Source: Dehalococcoidales bacterium (lineage in GTDB: Bacteria; Chloroflexota; Dehalococcoidia; Lucifugimonadales; Lucifugimonadaceae). Taken from it: a stretch of 32,002 nt of DNA. Made by a program: the position numbers and the translations under genes. The stretch lies in NCBI GenBank assembly GCA_009937255.1, contig JAACCT010000032.1:1-32002 (forward strand), in the 5' to 3' direction. The notes under the pieces were generated by a model, which was given only the letters and a program-made list of their open reading frames with translations, was not told the DNA's origin and did no database searches. Position 1 is the first letter of the stretch, and every line of letters begins with the position of its first letter. Shown one piece after another: positions 1 to 7,018 of this stretch.

Positions 1-429
1 AGTTTCATCATTTGCATTATCAACAACATCTCTTGCAGAAACTCCATCTAAATATTGTGCGAAAAAAGGAGCTATTCCTCTTTCACCTACTGGTGGATAC
101 TTAGCATCATGAATAGCTTGTCTAACCTCATCAGGAGTATCAACTTGAGGAACCATTACTCCAACAGCTCCAACATCGTATGCTTTTTTTATATAAGAAG
201 GATCATTAAAAGGAACTCTAATAACAGGAGCTACACCTTTTTTTCTACCATCAACACATAGAGTTCCCATTGATTCTGTACCCCAAGGATCATGTTCTGT
301 ATCAATCCAAACCCAATCAGGTTTACAATTGTATGTTGCATTAGCTATATGTGGTTGAAAACTAGGCATTAGGGTTGCAAGTAGAGGTTTTCCAGTTGCT
401 AATTTTGATCTGATATCGCTTGGATACAT
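1..429 (-). CDS. HpcH/HpaI-family aldolase, N-terminal part (cut by window edge)
   Basis: The first 143 codons of a class II (metal-dependent) aldolase, open at the left edge. The family cleaves 2-keto-3-deoxy acids or 2,4-dihydroxyhept-2-enedioate to pyruvate plus an aldehyde in the cytoplasm. Visible family marks are WIDTEHDPWG (residues 41-50, with the Glu45-His46 pair of the active site), PVIRVP (68-73, substrate-binding Arg71), GVMVPQVDTPDE (90-101) and YPPVGERG (111-118). The start is set by an AGGAG Shine-Dalgarno at 435-439, five bases upstream. A full member is about 250 residues, so roughly 40% is missing. The true substrate cannot be told; a 2-keto-3-deoxy sugar acid would fit the dehydratase at 2055-3248. 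Family assignment is confident. Confidence 0.88.
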   Translation of the reverse strand, partial: MYPSDIRSKLATGKPLLATLMPSFQPHIANATYNCKPDWVWIDTEHDPWGTESMGTLCVDGRKKGVAPVIRVPFNDPSYIKKAYDVGAVGVMVPQVDTPDEVRQAIHDAKYPPVGERGIAPFFAQYLDGVSARDVVDNANDET

Positions 430-508
430 TTTTACTCCTAGATTAGATTAATCGTTTTTTCTATAATATATTCTACAAAATAAATGTAAATAAAAGTAAA
501 GAAAATAA

Positions 509-753
509 CTAAAATTGAAGCTCATAAGCATTTCTATTTTCTTCTTCACTTATAATTTTTTCTTGTTCAGGTATAAGGGGAGATTCTAATTAAAATAATT
601 AATATTTTCTTTTTCTTTACACATAACCAAAACCATACACCAAGTATTAAAGATTTTTATTACATTAAGATCTTTTTCTAGTTCAAAAGATTAGTTTTAA
701 GAACTTTTTATTATAGCCATTACCCCATTAATACCACCTAATAGAAGTGGCAT
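509..753 (-). pseudogene. Decayed coding remnant in the 430-875 gap
   Basis: This 446-base gap has no intact gene. On the minus strand it carries coding-like segments broken by stops and a shift. From 753 a frame reads MPLLLGGINGVMAIIKSS and stops at 697-699. The same frame resumes at 690 (SFELEKDLNVIK, later TWCMVLVMCKEKEN) and stops at 586-588. The next frame then runs from 589 (LESPLIPEQEKII, later ENRNAYELQF) to a stop at 509-511. The mix of glycine, acidic and hydrophobic residues looks like real protein rather than AT-rich noise. I do not recognise the family. It could instead be two unrelated short peptides. Confidence 0.3.
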
Positions 754-770
754 TATGTCGAGTTAATGCC
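749..770. repeat. 7-bp inverted repeat upstream of the lipoprotein gene
   Basis: GGCATTA and TAATGCC form a perfect 7-bp inverted repeat around an 8-base spacer, about 105 bases before the ATG at 876. It lies in a locally less AT-rich patch. It could be an operator or a weak hairpin; no poly-T tract follows on either strand. Confidence 0.4.
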
Positions 771-875
771 GAGTGCCGTTAAAGTGTTAAAGTAATTTTG
801 AGATTGATAGTATGTGTCTCATCAAATCTATGTCAATTACACATTTTATACTTAATAGTGGGGTAAAATTTAATT

Positions 876-1988
876 ATGAAAAAGATTCTTCCTATAATTA
901 TTATTAGTTTATTTGCTCTTTCATGTGCTGCAAATGAAGTTGAATTACCTTCTGGTTTAAATAATGAGTCAGAAAAAAAATTACTTATTGAAGAACAAAA
1001 TGCATCTGTTTATGAAAAAAATAGTTTATTAGAAGAAAAAAATAAAGAATTATCAAAAGAAATATTATTGCTTGAAATGAGCCTTAAAAACTTAAGAAGG
1101 CAATATGAAACTCCACACATAGAAAAAAGTATCTCTAAGGAGTATATTGTACCTATTTCAATTCCTAAATCTAATCCTGACTCAGAAAAAGTAACCTTTG
1201 AAATCTTAGATAAACATCCAGATTTTGAATGCCTATCAATTGAACTTAATAAATTTATTAATGTTTTTGGAGTATACGTAATATCTCATGATTCTATTCC
1301 TGAAGAATTTATGATGCATACTGCAAATATTTTGGCTGAATATATAGATAATGATCTGGATGGTATCCCTGATGATATTAATGTAATAAATTCATTGAGA
1401 GATAATAATTATGTCGTTCCTGTTTGGACAGAAGAATTAAGAGAGAAACATTTTCCTTCACAAAGAGGATCTCCTTGTGAAGATAATATTGGTTATGCTG
1501 CAAGCATGTATATGAGTGATGCCTGGGCACTTGGAGGTATTATTGAAGACGGAAATTATGATGGAAATATTGAAGAAGTGTGGCATGTTGTTACACGTGG
1601 ATGGTCCGATGCCTACCCTGAAGAATTTGGAATTGGATATGAAATAAATTCTAAGTTGAATAATGCAATGGATATAGCAAGAGGCGGAAAATTTGAAAAT
1701 GTGCCTTCAAATTACCCAGAAGATGCATGGTATTCATATTACGATGAATCTTGCGGTTATTCATGCCAGGCTAGTGAATATTTTTACTGGGCTGTAGCTG
1801 CAAATATAGGCGCGCTAGATCCAGTGTATACAAACAAATGTGAACCTAGTTCTCATGAGTGGAATATATGTACAAAAGAAGAATTAGAAATAAAAGACCT
1901 CAGTATTTATAAATTATTAAATGATGGTCGCTTTAAATTTCCTGAAATTATACCTCTAGGTGAATATTCTTCAAAACTCCTAAAATAA
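876..1988 (+). CDS. Lipoprotein with coiled coil and putative metal-binding domain
   Basis: Unrecognised function. The N-terminus is a signal peptide (hydrophobic stretch at residues 4-15) ending in ALSC with Cys17, so the product is probably lipid-anchored outside the cytoplasmic membrane. Residues about 30-75 are rich in Glu, Lys and Leu and look like a coiled coil. The C-terminal domain (about 110-365) has a DNDLDGIPDD loop (158-167) resembling a calcium-binding EF-hand or dockerin loop, an EEVWH motif (233-237), two cysteines (293, 297) and EYFYW (301-305). The EExxH motif and the later Glu could bind metal, but no standard HExxH protease motif is present. The gene stands alone in its orientation, convergent with the dehydratase at 2055. 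Start chosen by the signal peptide; the ribosome site is weak. Confidence 0.72.
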   Translation: MKKILPIIIISLFALSCAANEVELPSGLNNESEKKLLIEEQNASVYEKNSLLEEKNKELSKEILLLEMSLKNLRRQYETPHIEKSISKEYIVPISIPKSNPDSEKVTFEILDKHPDFECLSIELNKFINVFGVYVISHDSIPEEFMMHTANILAEYIDNDLDGIPDDINVINSLRDNNYVVPVWTEELREKHFPSQRGSPCEDNIGYAASMYMSDAWALGGIIEDGNYDGNIEEVWHVVTRGWSDAYPEEFGIGYEINSKLNNAMDIARGGKFENVPSNYPEDAWYSYYDESCGYSCQASEYFYWAVAANIGALDPVYTNKCEPSSHEWNICTKEELEIKDLSIYKLLNDGRFKFPEIIPLGEYSSKLLK

Positions 1989-2054
1989 AATATTTATTTT
2001 TGATAGTATTTTTTTTGAAGAGGTTTTAGATACCTTTTCCAAATATGAACATGC

Positions 2055-3248
2055 CTATTTTATTTCAACAATATTCTCTTTTTCTATTTTTTCTTTATCT
2101 AATTCCATTCCGAGTCCAATTGATTCTGTTTCTTCAAAATATCCTTCATGTGGTTTCTCAGGAGTCTTAAGAAAATGTTGATGAACTTGATTCCACTTTA
2201 TCAAATACTCTTGAAATGGAGTATGAATAGGTACTTGGGACAATGAAAAGTGAAGAGTTGCATTAGATGAATGACCGTGTGGTATTGTTATAAGATCATA
2301 AGTAGTTGCTAAGTTTGCTATTTTTATAACTTCCGATAAACCACCGGCCCAGTAAATATCAGGTTGATAAATATCAAGGGCATTTTTTTCAATAAATCTT
2401 AACATCCCCCACCTTGTATAATCATGTTCGGCTCCAGATAAAGGTATATTGATTTTATCTTTAATTTTTTTATAAATTTCTACTCTGTCAGGCATTACAG
2501 TTTCTTCTAACCAATAAGGCCTATATTCTTCAATTCTTTTTGCTAATTCAACAACATATTTGTAGTCCATTGATTGCCAGCAATCAAGCATTATTTCATA
2601 TTCATCGCCAACTGACTCTCTTATTGTTTTGACCATTTGAACATTTTTGTTTAAGCCTTCTATACCTGCCATAGGACCAAACCTAAAAAACCATTTTTGA
2701 GCTGTAAATCCCTTTTCTTTATAGACTTTGGCTCTTTCTGAAACTAAATTCATGTCTGTTACATTAAAACCTAGCATAGATGCATATGCAGGAATTTTTT
2801 TTCTGGTAGGGCCTCCCAAAATTTTATATACAGGAGTGTTATAAAATTTACCCTTTAGATCCCAAAGTGCGCAATCTATAGCACTAATTGCCATCATTGT
2901 AATGCCTTGTCTGCCATGCACATTTAGTCTATGCATTTGATCCCAAATCAATTCAATTGCTAGCGGATCCTTGCCTATAATTATTGGAGACAAGGATTTC
3001 TCTACTATATATGCATGTGATGAATCTATCGGGCCAGCTGTTCCATATAACCCTTCATTAGTATGAATTTCTATGAATATGGAGCTAGTGTTAACTATAT
3101 CTCCTTTTTGAAAATTATCGTTTTCATGCCCTTGATTTGCATATTCTGGATATATGTCTATAGGCCTCAAAAGTCTATCTTCCCAAAATTTGCCTTTTGA
3201 CTTAAATCTTCCTTGTAATTTTCGTATACTAATCTTTGTTATTTTCAT
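2055..3248 (-). CDS. Enolase-superfamily sugar-acid dehydratase (mandelate racemase/MLE type)
   Basis: A 397-residue member of the mandelate racemase branch of the enolase superfamily. Such enzymes abstract a proton next to a carboxylate; many dehydrate aldonates such as rhamnonate or galactonate to 2-keto-3-deoxy acids. The capping domain covers about 1-125 and the barrel follows. Expected residues are seen: Lys185 in QKWFFRFGP, metal ligands Asp222 (LDCWQ), Glu248/249 (LEET) and Glu274 (SGAEHDY), and the catalytic His324 in IPHGHSS. The QKWFFR motif and the PHGHSSNA loop recall rhamnonate-dehydratase-like members, but the substrate is not certain. Length fits the family. The cupin lies 94 bases upstream on the same strand, so co-transcription is possible. 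A second, only distantly similar superfamily member lies at 24154-25251. Confidence 0.88.
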   Translation of the reverse strand: MKITKISIRKLQGRFKSKGKFWEDRLLRPIDIYPEYANQGHENDNFQKGDIVNTSSIFIEIHTNEGLYGTAGPIDSSHAYIVEKSLSPIIIGKDPLAIELIWDQMHRLNVHGRQGITMMAISAIDCALWDLKGKFYNTPVYKILGGPTRKKIPAYASMLGFNVTDMNLVSERAKVYKEKGFTAQKWFFRFGPMAGIEGLNKNVQMVKTIRESVGDEYEIMLDCWQSMDYKYVVELAKRIEEYRPYWLEETVMPDRVEIYKKIKDKINIPLSGAEHDYTRWGMLRFIEKNALDIYQPDIYWAGGLSEVIKIANLATTYDLITIPHGHSSNATLHFSLSQVPIHTPFQEYLIKWNQVHQHFLKTPEKPHEGYFEETESIGLGMELDKEKIEKENIVEIK

Positions 3249-3254
3249 AATTTT

Positions 3255-3338
3255 CTAATATATCCTTTCTTTTAATGGCCAACCTAAAGTTATAACTGTA
3301 CTTTCAGAATCAATCTCTTTGCTAGAAAGTTTAGCAGA
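3255..3338 (-). pseudogene. C-terminal coding tail between cupin and dehydratase
   Basis: The gap between the cupin stop and the dehydratase start holds an in-frame, start-less stretch of 27 codons ending in TAG at 3255-3257. It reads AKLSSKEIDSES and ends TLGWPLKERIY. The composition is protein-like. No ATG, GTG or TTG opens it and a TAA stop precedes it at 3339-3341. I read it as the tail of a deleted gene; the family is unknown. Confidence 0.35.
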
Positions 3339-3342
3339 TTAG

Positions 3343-3738
3343 TTATTTACTTGAAGTAGTAAGTGATGACTTAGTATTTTTTTTTGGTTTCCCCCAAATA
3401 ATTAGAAGTTTTAGTTTTTTATTGCCGGTGTTTTCAAATCCATGATCAATATTTTGTGGAATTAAAACTGCATCACCAGCGATTACAGAAAATTTTTCAT
3501 TACCAACCCACATCATGCCTGAACCTTCCAAAAAATAATAAAATTCTTCCAAAGCTTCGTTATCACTATGATGATGCATACCTTCATTTGATCCAGGGGA
3601 TAGTTCCCAGATTTGTGTTTTTATAGGTATTTTTAGTTCTTGATCAAATAATGGGCAAACATCAAAAGTCCCTTTTCCTTTATGATGCGCTGGAATTTGA
3701 TGTATATTTTTTGAATCATTTTGTTTATAGTAGTTCAT
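3343..3738 (-). CDS. Small cupin-domain protein
   Basis: A single-domain cupin of 131 residues. Motif 1 is visible as MHHHSDNEALEEFYYFLEGSG (from about residue 54), giving the His-x-His and Glu metal ligands. Motif 2 is GDAVLIPQNIDHGFENTG with the fourth ligand His. Cupins of this size are often isomerases, epimerases, dioxygenases or sensors of small acids; the sequence does not say which. The start has a good Shine-Dalgarno (AGGAG, four to five bases before the ATG). The dehydratase gene at 2055 follows on the same strand after a gap with a gene remnant, so the two may share a transcript. An upstream element at 3805-3838 is shared with the propeller gene at 7615. Confidence 0.85.
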   Translation of the reverse strand: MNYYKQNDSKNIHQIPAHHKGKGTFDVCPLFDQELKIPIKTQIWELSPGSNEGMHHHSDNEALEEFYYFLEGSGMMWVGNEKFSVIAGDAVLIPQNIDHGFENTGNKKLKLLIIWGKPKKNTKSSLTTSSK

Positions 3739-3804
3739 TTTTCTCCTATGTATTAAAAGTTTTTTATAATTTTTAATATTTTTTTTATTTCAGTAAGTTG
3801 TTTT

Positions 3805-3838
3805 GATATATATTATCTGTCTTGAAAAATTCTGTCTG
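3805..3838 (-). promoter_or_regulatory. Upstream element shared with 8342-8374
   Basis: On the minus strand this 34-base element reads CAGACAGA, then an AT-rich stretch with TTTC, then GACAG and TATATA. About 25 of 34 positions match, without gaps, the element upstream of the propeller gene at 7615-8313. Here it lies 67-100 bases before the cupin ATG. It could be a regulator binding site with promoter sequence inside. Only two copies were noticed by eye. Confidence 0.4.
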
Positions 3839-3890
3839 TCTTACCATTATTTTTTTTTATATTTTATTATATTTCTAATAAGGCTATACT

Positions 3891-3986
3891 ATGATGAAAA
3901 TAGCACCTCTTATGCGATATGGCACAGTTGGAATTTCTAAAATATTTAATGATATTAGAGAAGAATATAGAGTTGATGGGCACTAA
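3891..3986 (+). CDS. Possible 31-residue small protein or remnant
   Basis: A short ORF with an ATG-ATG start at 3891, reading MMKIAPLMRYGTVGISKIF and ending EEYRVDGH before TAA. Its composition is less AT-driven than the surroundings, which suggests real or formerly real coding sequence. There is no clear Shine-Dalgarno and no family is recognised. It may be the surviving piece of a larger lost gene. Confidence 0.25.
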   Translation: MMKIAPLMRYGTVGISKIFNDIREEYRVDGH

Positions 3987-4090
3987 TTTTTTTTAAAAAC
4001 TAGTTATTTATAAAGAATTAGTTTTAGATGTATTACAAAGATATGTCCTATTAGGGTAGTGACTGTAATGTGCTTTATTTTTTTTTAAAA

Positions 4091-4122
4091 TATATAGATT
4101 TTAGTTTTTCAAAATCTATATA
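4091..4122. repeat. 12-bp hairpin
   Basis: A perfect 12-bp inverted repeat (TATATAGATTTT and its complement) around an 8-base loop. It could be a weak terminator in an AT-rich genome, but neither side is followed by a run of T. It lies between divergent genes, where a terminator would not be needed. Confidence 0.4.
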
Positions 4123-4200
4123 AGAAAATTGAACTTCACTAGGTAATAAATAAATAAAAAATAATACAATAAAAATTAATTCCATAAACTATTTGTACCA

Positions 4201-4216
4201 AACTTTTTAAAAAGTT
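4201..4216. repeat. 16-bp perfect palindrome
   Basis: AACTTTTTAAAAAGTT is a perfect palindrome about 145 bases before the start at 4360. Given the A/T content it could arise by chance; an operator is possible. Confidence 0.3.
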
Positions 4217-4359
4217 AATTACCTCTAACTTATATAGATAAATAAATCAGACATAATTTAGGAAATATTAAACCCTTAAGCGATTTATTATTTGTTAGGT
4301 CTTTTGATTGAAAAAAAAATCTGATCATGATAGATTTAATTTATTAATAAAGGAGAAAA

Positions 4360-4629
4360 ATGGCTTCTGGGGAAATAACGTATAAAACATTAAAGCAGGC
4401 AAAAATAGCATATGCTATTGCTGGTTGGTCTATAGATCTTGAAGAAGAAAATTTGGTGATAGTTTCAAAACAAAAAAAATCATCTCATATCATACATGCG
4501 ATTGTAACTCTATTGACTGGATTTCTTTGGACTCCATTTTGGATCGCAATTGTTTTGAGAAAATCTGAAAGCAGAAAAGTGATCACCTTTCATGAAGAAA
4601 CTAAAACTGTAAATATTCAAGATAGATAA
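4360..4629 (+). CDS. Small single-pass membrane protein, unknown
   Basis: An 89-residue protein with a strong ribosome site (AAAGGAG six bases before the ATG). Residues 1-45 form a polar, probably cytoplasmic domain (AGWSIDLEEENLVIVSKQKK). A hydrophobic segment follows at about 46-67 (HAIVTLLTGFLWTPFWIAIV) and then a basic tail. I do not recognise the family. The pattern of a short soluble head, one Trp-rich helix and a basic tail resembles small DUF-type membrane proteins in many bacteria. It is isolated, facing the minus-strand gene at 4675. Confidence 0.7.
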   Translation: MASGEITYKTLKQAKIAYAIAGWSIDLEEENLVIVSKQKKSSHIIHAIVTLLTGFLWTPFWIAIVLRKSESRKVITFHEETKTVNIQDR

Positions 4630-4674
4630 CTTTTCAAATTTTGAACATTTTGAACTGGGGTAATTCGTATTTAA

Positions 4675-5208
4675 CTATATCCCATAAAAATCATTTAGGC
4701 TTTCACCATTAAATCTATTATTTGTGATCAATGGAGTATTAGGAATATGTCTCAAAATTTTTTCTGATTTAGCATCTGAATTTATTTTATCTTCTGATAT
4801 ACCTGTTACCTCAGATATAAACTTTATAGGATACCAAAGATATTTTTCAATTATTAAATCGTATCCTCTACTCTTTGGAGTTTCAAATATACCTTTATAG
4901 TTATGAAATTTTATAATTCCTTCTTTGAATAGAGTTGGTGCATCAATAAATCCAATTACTTCAGTTGATTTTGTAGAAAAAAAATAAATATCTTTATGCT
5001 CAAGAAATGGTACATCTTGATAAGGTAATGGATAACCTCCTATCTTCTTGTACTCTACATCAGGAGGATAACGCTCGGTTAAGCTTAAATAGGTTTGAAA
5101 ATCTTGTTTCTTATATCTGTTATGATATTTAGAATCTAATTTCTCAAGATCAAGATTCATAACTTGTAAGTAATCTGCTATATCTAAAATTATTTTTTCA
5201 TTTTTCAT
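4675..5208 (-). CDS. Unrecognised 177-residue protein, surviving copy of a tandem pair
   Basis: A soluble-looking, charged and Tyr-rich protein with no signal peptide or membrane segment. I do not recognise a domain. The C-terminus NNRFNGESLNDFYGI is closely matched by the coding tail immediately upstream (5205-5306), so the gene once had a tandem paralog. An AAGGA site lies about six bases before the ATG, and the ATG overlaps the stop of the upstream relic (ATGA), the arrangement of a translationally coupled pair. Function is not inferable. Confidence 0.65.
   Translation of the reverse strand: MKNEKIILDIADYLQVMNLDLEKLDSKYHNRYKKQDFQTYLSLTERYPPDVEYKKIGGYPLPYQDVPFLEHKDIYFFSTKSTEVIGFIDAPTLFKEGIIKFHNYKGIFETPKSRGYDLIIEKYLWYPIKFISEVTGISEDKINSDAKSEKILRHIPNTPLITNNRFNGESLNDFYGI
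4682..4720. repeat. 39-bp direct repeat, copy 1
   Basis: Thirty-six of 39 bases match 5224-5262. It covers the 3' end of the gene at 4675-5208 and is the nucleotide trace of the tandem gene duplication. Confidence 0.8.
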
Positions 5209-5306
5209 AAAATATCCTTTAGTCCATAAACATCATTTAGGATTTCACCATTATATCTATTAGATTCAGTCAAAGCTGTTGGTGGAAAATATTTTTGAAT
5301 TTTGAA
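5205..5306 (-). pseudogene. C-terminal relic of a tandem paralog of the 177-residue gene
   Basis: A start-less reading frame from 5306 to the TGA at 5205-5207. It ends SNRYNGEILNDVYGLKDIL, matching SNRYNGEILNDVYG to NNRFNGESLNDFYG at the end of the neighbouring gene. A TAG stop at 5307-5309 closes it upstream, and only about 33 codons remain. Its stop overlaps the ATG of the surviving copy. It is best explained as a tandem duplicate whose 5' part has been deleted. The unexplained bases from 5310 to 5446 contain no further recognisable part. Confidence 0.75.
5224..5262. repeat. 39-bp direct repeat, copy 2
   Basis: Partner of 4682-4720 (36 of 39 identical), inside the gene relic at 5205-5306. 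Confidence 0.8.
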
Positions 5307-5446
5307 CTAAAAAACTCTCTTAATTTAATAAACATATTTACTACTATTTGCATGGTAGTGCTATCGCAAGAAAACAATAGCACAATATCTATTATAATAT
5401 GTTTTGATATGTTTTGAAATTATAAGATAAAAATAAAGGAATCTAA

Positions 5447-5857
5447 ATGTCATTAAAAAAAATTGGAACAATAAAATATTCTACAACTCCTAGAGTTTTA
5501 CCTTCTGCAGATGGTAGCCCAAGAATAGAAGTTTCTGGGATTTCACTTGGAGGAAATCTTTTAGGAACTGAAGTACTTCAGTCTATGGTTACTTTTCAAG
5601 GTGTACTAAAACCTGATGGACATTGGCAAGGAGAGTGCCCAGATTCAGGTATTGTGTTTGTTGCTGATGGATTTGCTACATATTCTGCTACTGGAGTTGG
5701 AGTTAACACAGAGGATGGAGGGAGTGCATGGAAAGGTTCTTCTTATTTTCAGACTTCTGCTCCATCATTATCAGAACTAAATGGGAAATGTATAGTTTAT
5801 TACTGGAATGTAGACCCTGAAGGTATAGCTACATGGGAACTTCACGATTTTAGCTAA
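5447..5857 (+). CDS. Unrecognised 136-residue beta-rich protein
   Basis: A Gly-, Ser- and Thr-rich protein without signal peptide or membrane helix. The alternating hydrophobic pattern and turns such as KPDGHWQGECPDSGIVF, FATYSATGVG and EDGGSAWKGSSYFQT suggest a small beta-barrel, of the lipocalin or DUF3224/DUF3237-like kind. That fold is a guess from appearance. Two cysteines (about residues 64 and 114) are visible. The ribosome site AAAGGA lies about six bases before the ATG. Its codon use is less AT-extreme than that of the neighbouring small genes. Function unknown. Confidence 0.68.
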   Translation: MSLKKIGTIKYSTTPRVLPSADGSPRIEVSGISLGGNLLGTEVLQSMVTFQGVLKPDGHWQGECPDSGIVFVADGFATYSATGVGVNTEDGGSAWKGSSYFQTSAPSLSELNGKCIVYYWNVDPEGIATWELHDFS

Positions 5858-5958
5858 TTATCTTTACATATAAACTAAATCTAATTTATAGATCTTTTTA
5901 GTTGGTACTTTGTTGTCTCATTGCGATGGTAAGCTGATATCTTTTATAATAAATTTAT
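5858..5958. other. Intergenic gap, nothing recognised
   Basis: About 100 bases between the beta-rich protein and the first small membrane peptide. No hairpin with a poly-T tract, no RNA and no obvious promoter is seen. Confidence 0.4.
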
Positions 5959-6075
5959 ATGACTAGCTTTGAAATGTTATTTTTTATTATTAAGAAAACT
6001 TTACCAATGGTTATAGGTTTGACTATAGTTGGTGGATCTATTTACATCGCATATATTCTAATAATGGCACTTTAA
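5959..6075 (+). CDS. 38-residue single-pass membrane peptide
   Basis: A short ORF: MTSFEMLFFIIKKTLP, then a hydrophobic helix from MVIGLTIVGGSIYIAYI to the end MAL. The ordered polar head, KK pair and Gly-containing helix look like a genuine small membrane protein. No Shine-Dalgarno is evident. Another of the same kind follows 30 bases downstream (6106-6213). Similar peptides serve as regulators of membrane enzymes or as toxins in other bacteria, but nothing here identifies a role. Confidence 0.5.
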   Translation: MTSFEMLFFIIKKTLPMVIGLTIVGGSIYIAYILIMAL

Positions 6076-6105
6076 GAAATTAATCTAATAACTTATAATA
6101 TCTAT

Positions 6106-6213
6106 ATGATTGATTATTTAAAAGTAAGAAAAATAATACGATATTTAGCTGGAGTATTGGCAGTTATATTTTTTGTACTATTTGTCCTTAGCTTTATTAT
6201 TAATGCAATCTAA
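6106..6213 (+). CDS. 35-residue single-pass membrane peptide
   Basis: Reads MIDYLKVRKIIRYL then a hydrophobic helix, AGVLAVIFFVLFVLSFII, ending NAI. A basic N-terminal head and a helix of about 20 residues predict an inner-membrane peptide with N-terminus inside. It follows the peptide at 5959-6075 by 30 bases on the same strand, so the two may be co-transcribed. No clear ribosome site. Function unknown. Confidence 0.5.
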   Translation: MIDYLKVRKIIRYLAGVLAVIFFVLFVLSFIINAI

Positions 6214-6229
6214 TTTACCAAAATAATGT

Positions 6230-6676
6230 TTAATTATTTTGAGTGATAGAGTTTAAGAATTTTCCTTTATAGCTTCTTGATTTAGTAGGTTCAAAATAAC
6301 TAATCATTTTATTTTTTATAAGTTCTTGTCCCATATTTTCATATAATAAAGTTAAAATTTTGTATTTATTATATAGAATTTTTCTGGCGAATTTTGAACT
6401 GTATCTTCTATCCTCAATAAATCGTAATATTTCTTTCTCATATAGCTCTCTCCAGATGTTTAGAGGAGATTTATAGATTATCTCATCAACAATTCTCATT
6501 TCTGTCACAAAAGTATTATTAAGCGATTTTTCGATACTTTCAGAATATGGTTTTATTTTTGATAAATCTAACTCCATTGATTCTGTATATGTAATAGTCT
6601 TAGGTTTCCTTTTACTATTAGTTCCAGGAGTTTTTTTATATCCAAATTTAATTGTTACTTTAGAATAAGTATTCAT
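6230..6676 (-). CDS. Unrecognised basic protein, 148 residues
   Basis: A lysine-, tyrosine- and serine-rich soluble protein with no membrane segment. The N-terminal half (KVTIKFGYKKTPGTNSKRKP) looks beta-like and the remainder helical. There is no recognisable catalytic motif. No Shine-Dalgarno precedes the ATG, so a different start cannot be excluded. It heads a minus-strand stretch of unknown small genes (6230-7528). Nucleic-acid binding is possible from the charge, but that is speculation. Confidence 0.55.
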   Translation of the reverse strand: MNTYSKVTIKFGYKKTPGTNSKRKPKTITYTESMELDLSKIKPYSESIEKSLNNTFVTEMRIVDEIIYKSPLNIWRELYEKEILRFIEDRRYSSKFARKILYNKYKILTLLYENMGQELIKNKMISYFEPTKSRSYKGKFLNSITQNN

Positions 6677-6729
6677 CTAAATGATCTTTTTTTTTTGGAA
6701 ATCATACTTATTTACATTTTCCTAAAGAA

Positions 6730-6933
6730 TTATTTCTTATTATTTTTTATTTCATCTTTCTTTTTAGATCTTGAAAATTTAGGCATATCTTCTTTATAAA
6801 AAATAAAAAATAAAATTGGAGATATTATTGCAACTCCCAGCCACCACCCACCAAGTATTGCTATGTAAAGGATATAGCTATACACAATCCAAAATATAGT
6901 TCTAATTAATATTTTTCTATGTATTTTTTTCAT
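6730..6933 (-). CDS. Small membrane protein, 67 residues
   Basis: Basic head (MKKIHRKILIR), two close hydrophobic segments (about 11-27 and 29-46, with GGWWLGVAII between) forming a hairpin, and a charged lysine-rich tail from about residue 47. It is most likely a two-helix inner-membrane protein with both ends in the cytoplasm. No family is recognised and no clear ribosome site is seen. Neighbours on the same strand are also unknown. Confidence 0.6.
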   Translation of the reverse strand: MKKIHRKILIRTIFWIVYSYILYIAILGGWWLGVAIISPILFFIFYKEDMPKFSRSKKKDEIKNNKK

Positions 6934-7018
6934 AGCTTTATTATATATCTCTATTATGTTGAATCACCTTTTTCTTACTTATGTCTGATTTATCTATCCT
7001 ATTTACTACGTCTAATGA

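Larger units (their letters stand above)
3739..4359. other. Long intergenic stretch with a possible small ORF and palindromes
   Basis: 621 bases between the divergent cupin and the 89-residue membrane protein. It holds the shared upstream element (3805-3838), a possible 31-codon ORF (3891-3986), a 12-bp hairpin (4091-4122) and a 16-bp palindrome (4201-4216). I see no larger gene and no RNA gene. Confidence 0.6.

Noticed and set aside
55-261. A 68-codon plus-strand ORF
   Set aside because: It is antisense to the clear aldolase reading frame at 1-429 and shows a low-complexity Ser/Asn/Tyr composition.
749-770. Inverted repeat as a transcription terminator
   Set aside because: No T-run on either strand and the neighbouring genes do not need a terminator there; kept only as a repeat.
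4091-4122. Riboswitch or structured RNA in the 621-base gap
   Set aside because: Only a simple AT-rich hairpin is seen, with no conserved loops of a known riboswitch class.
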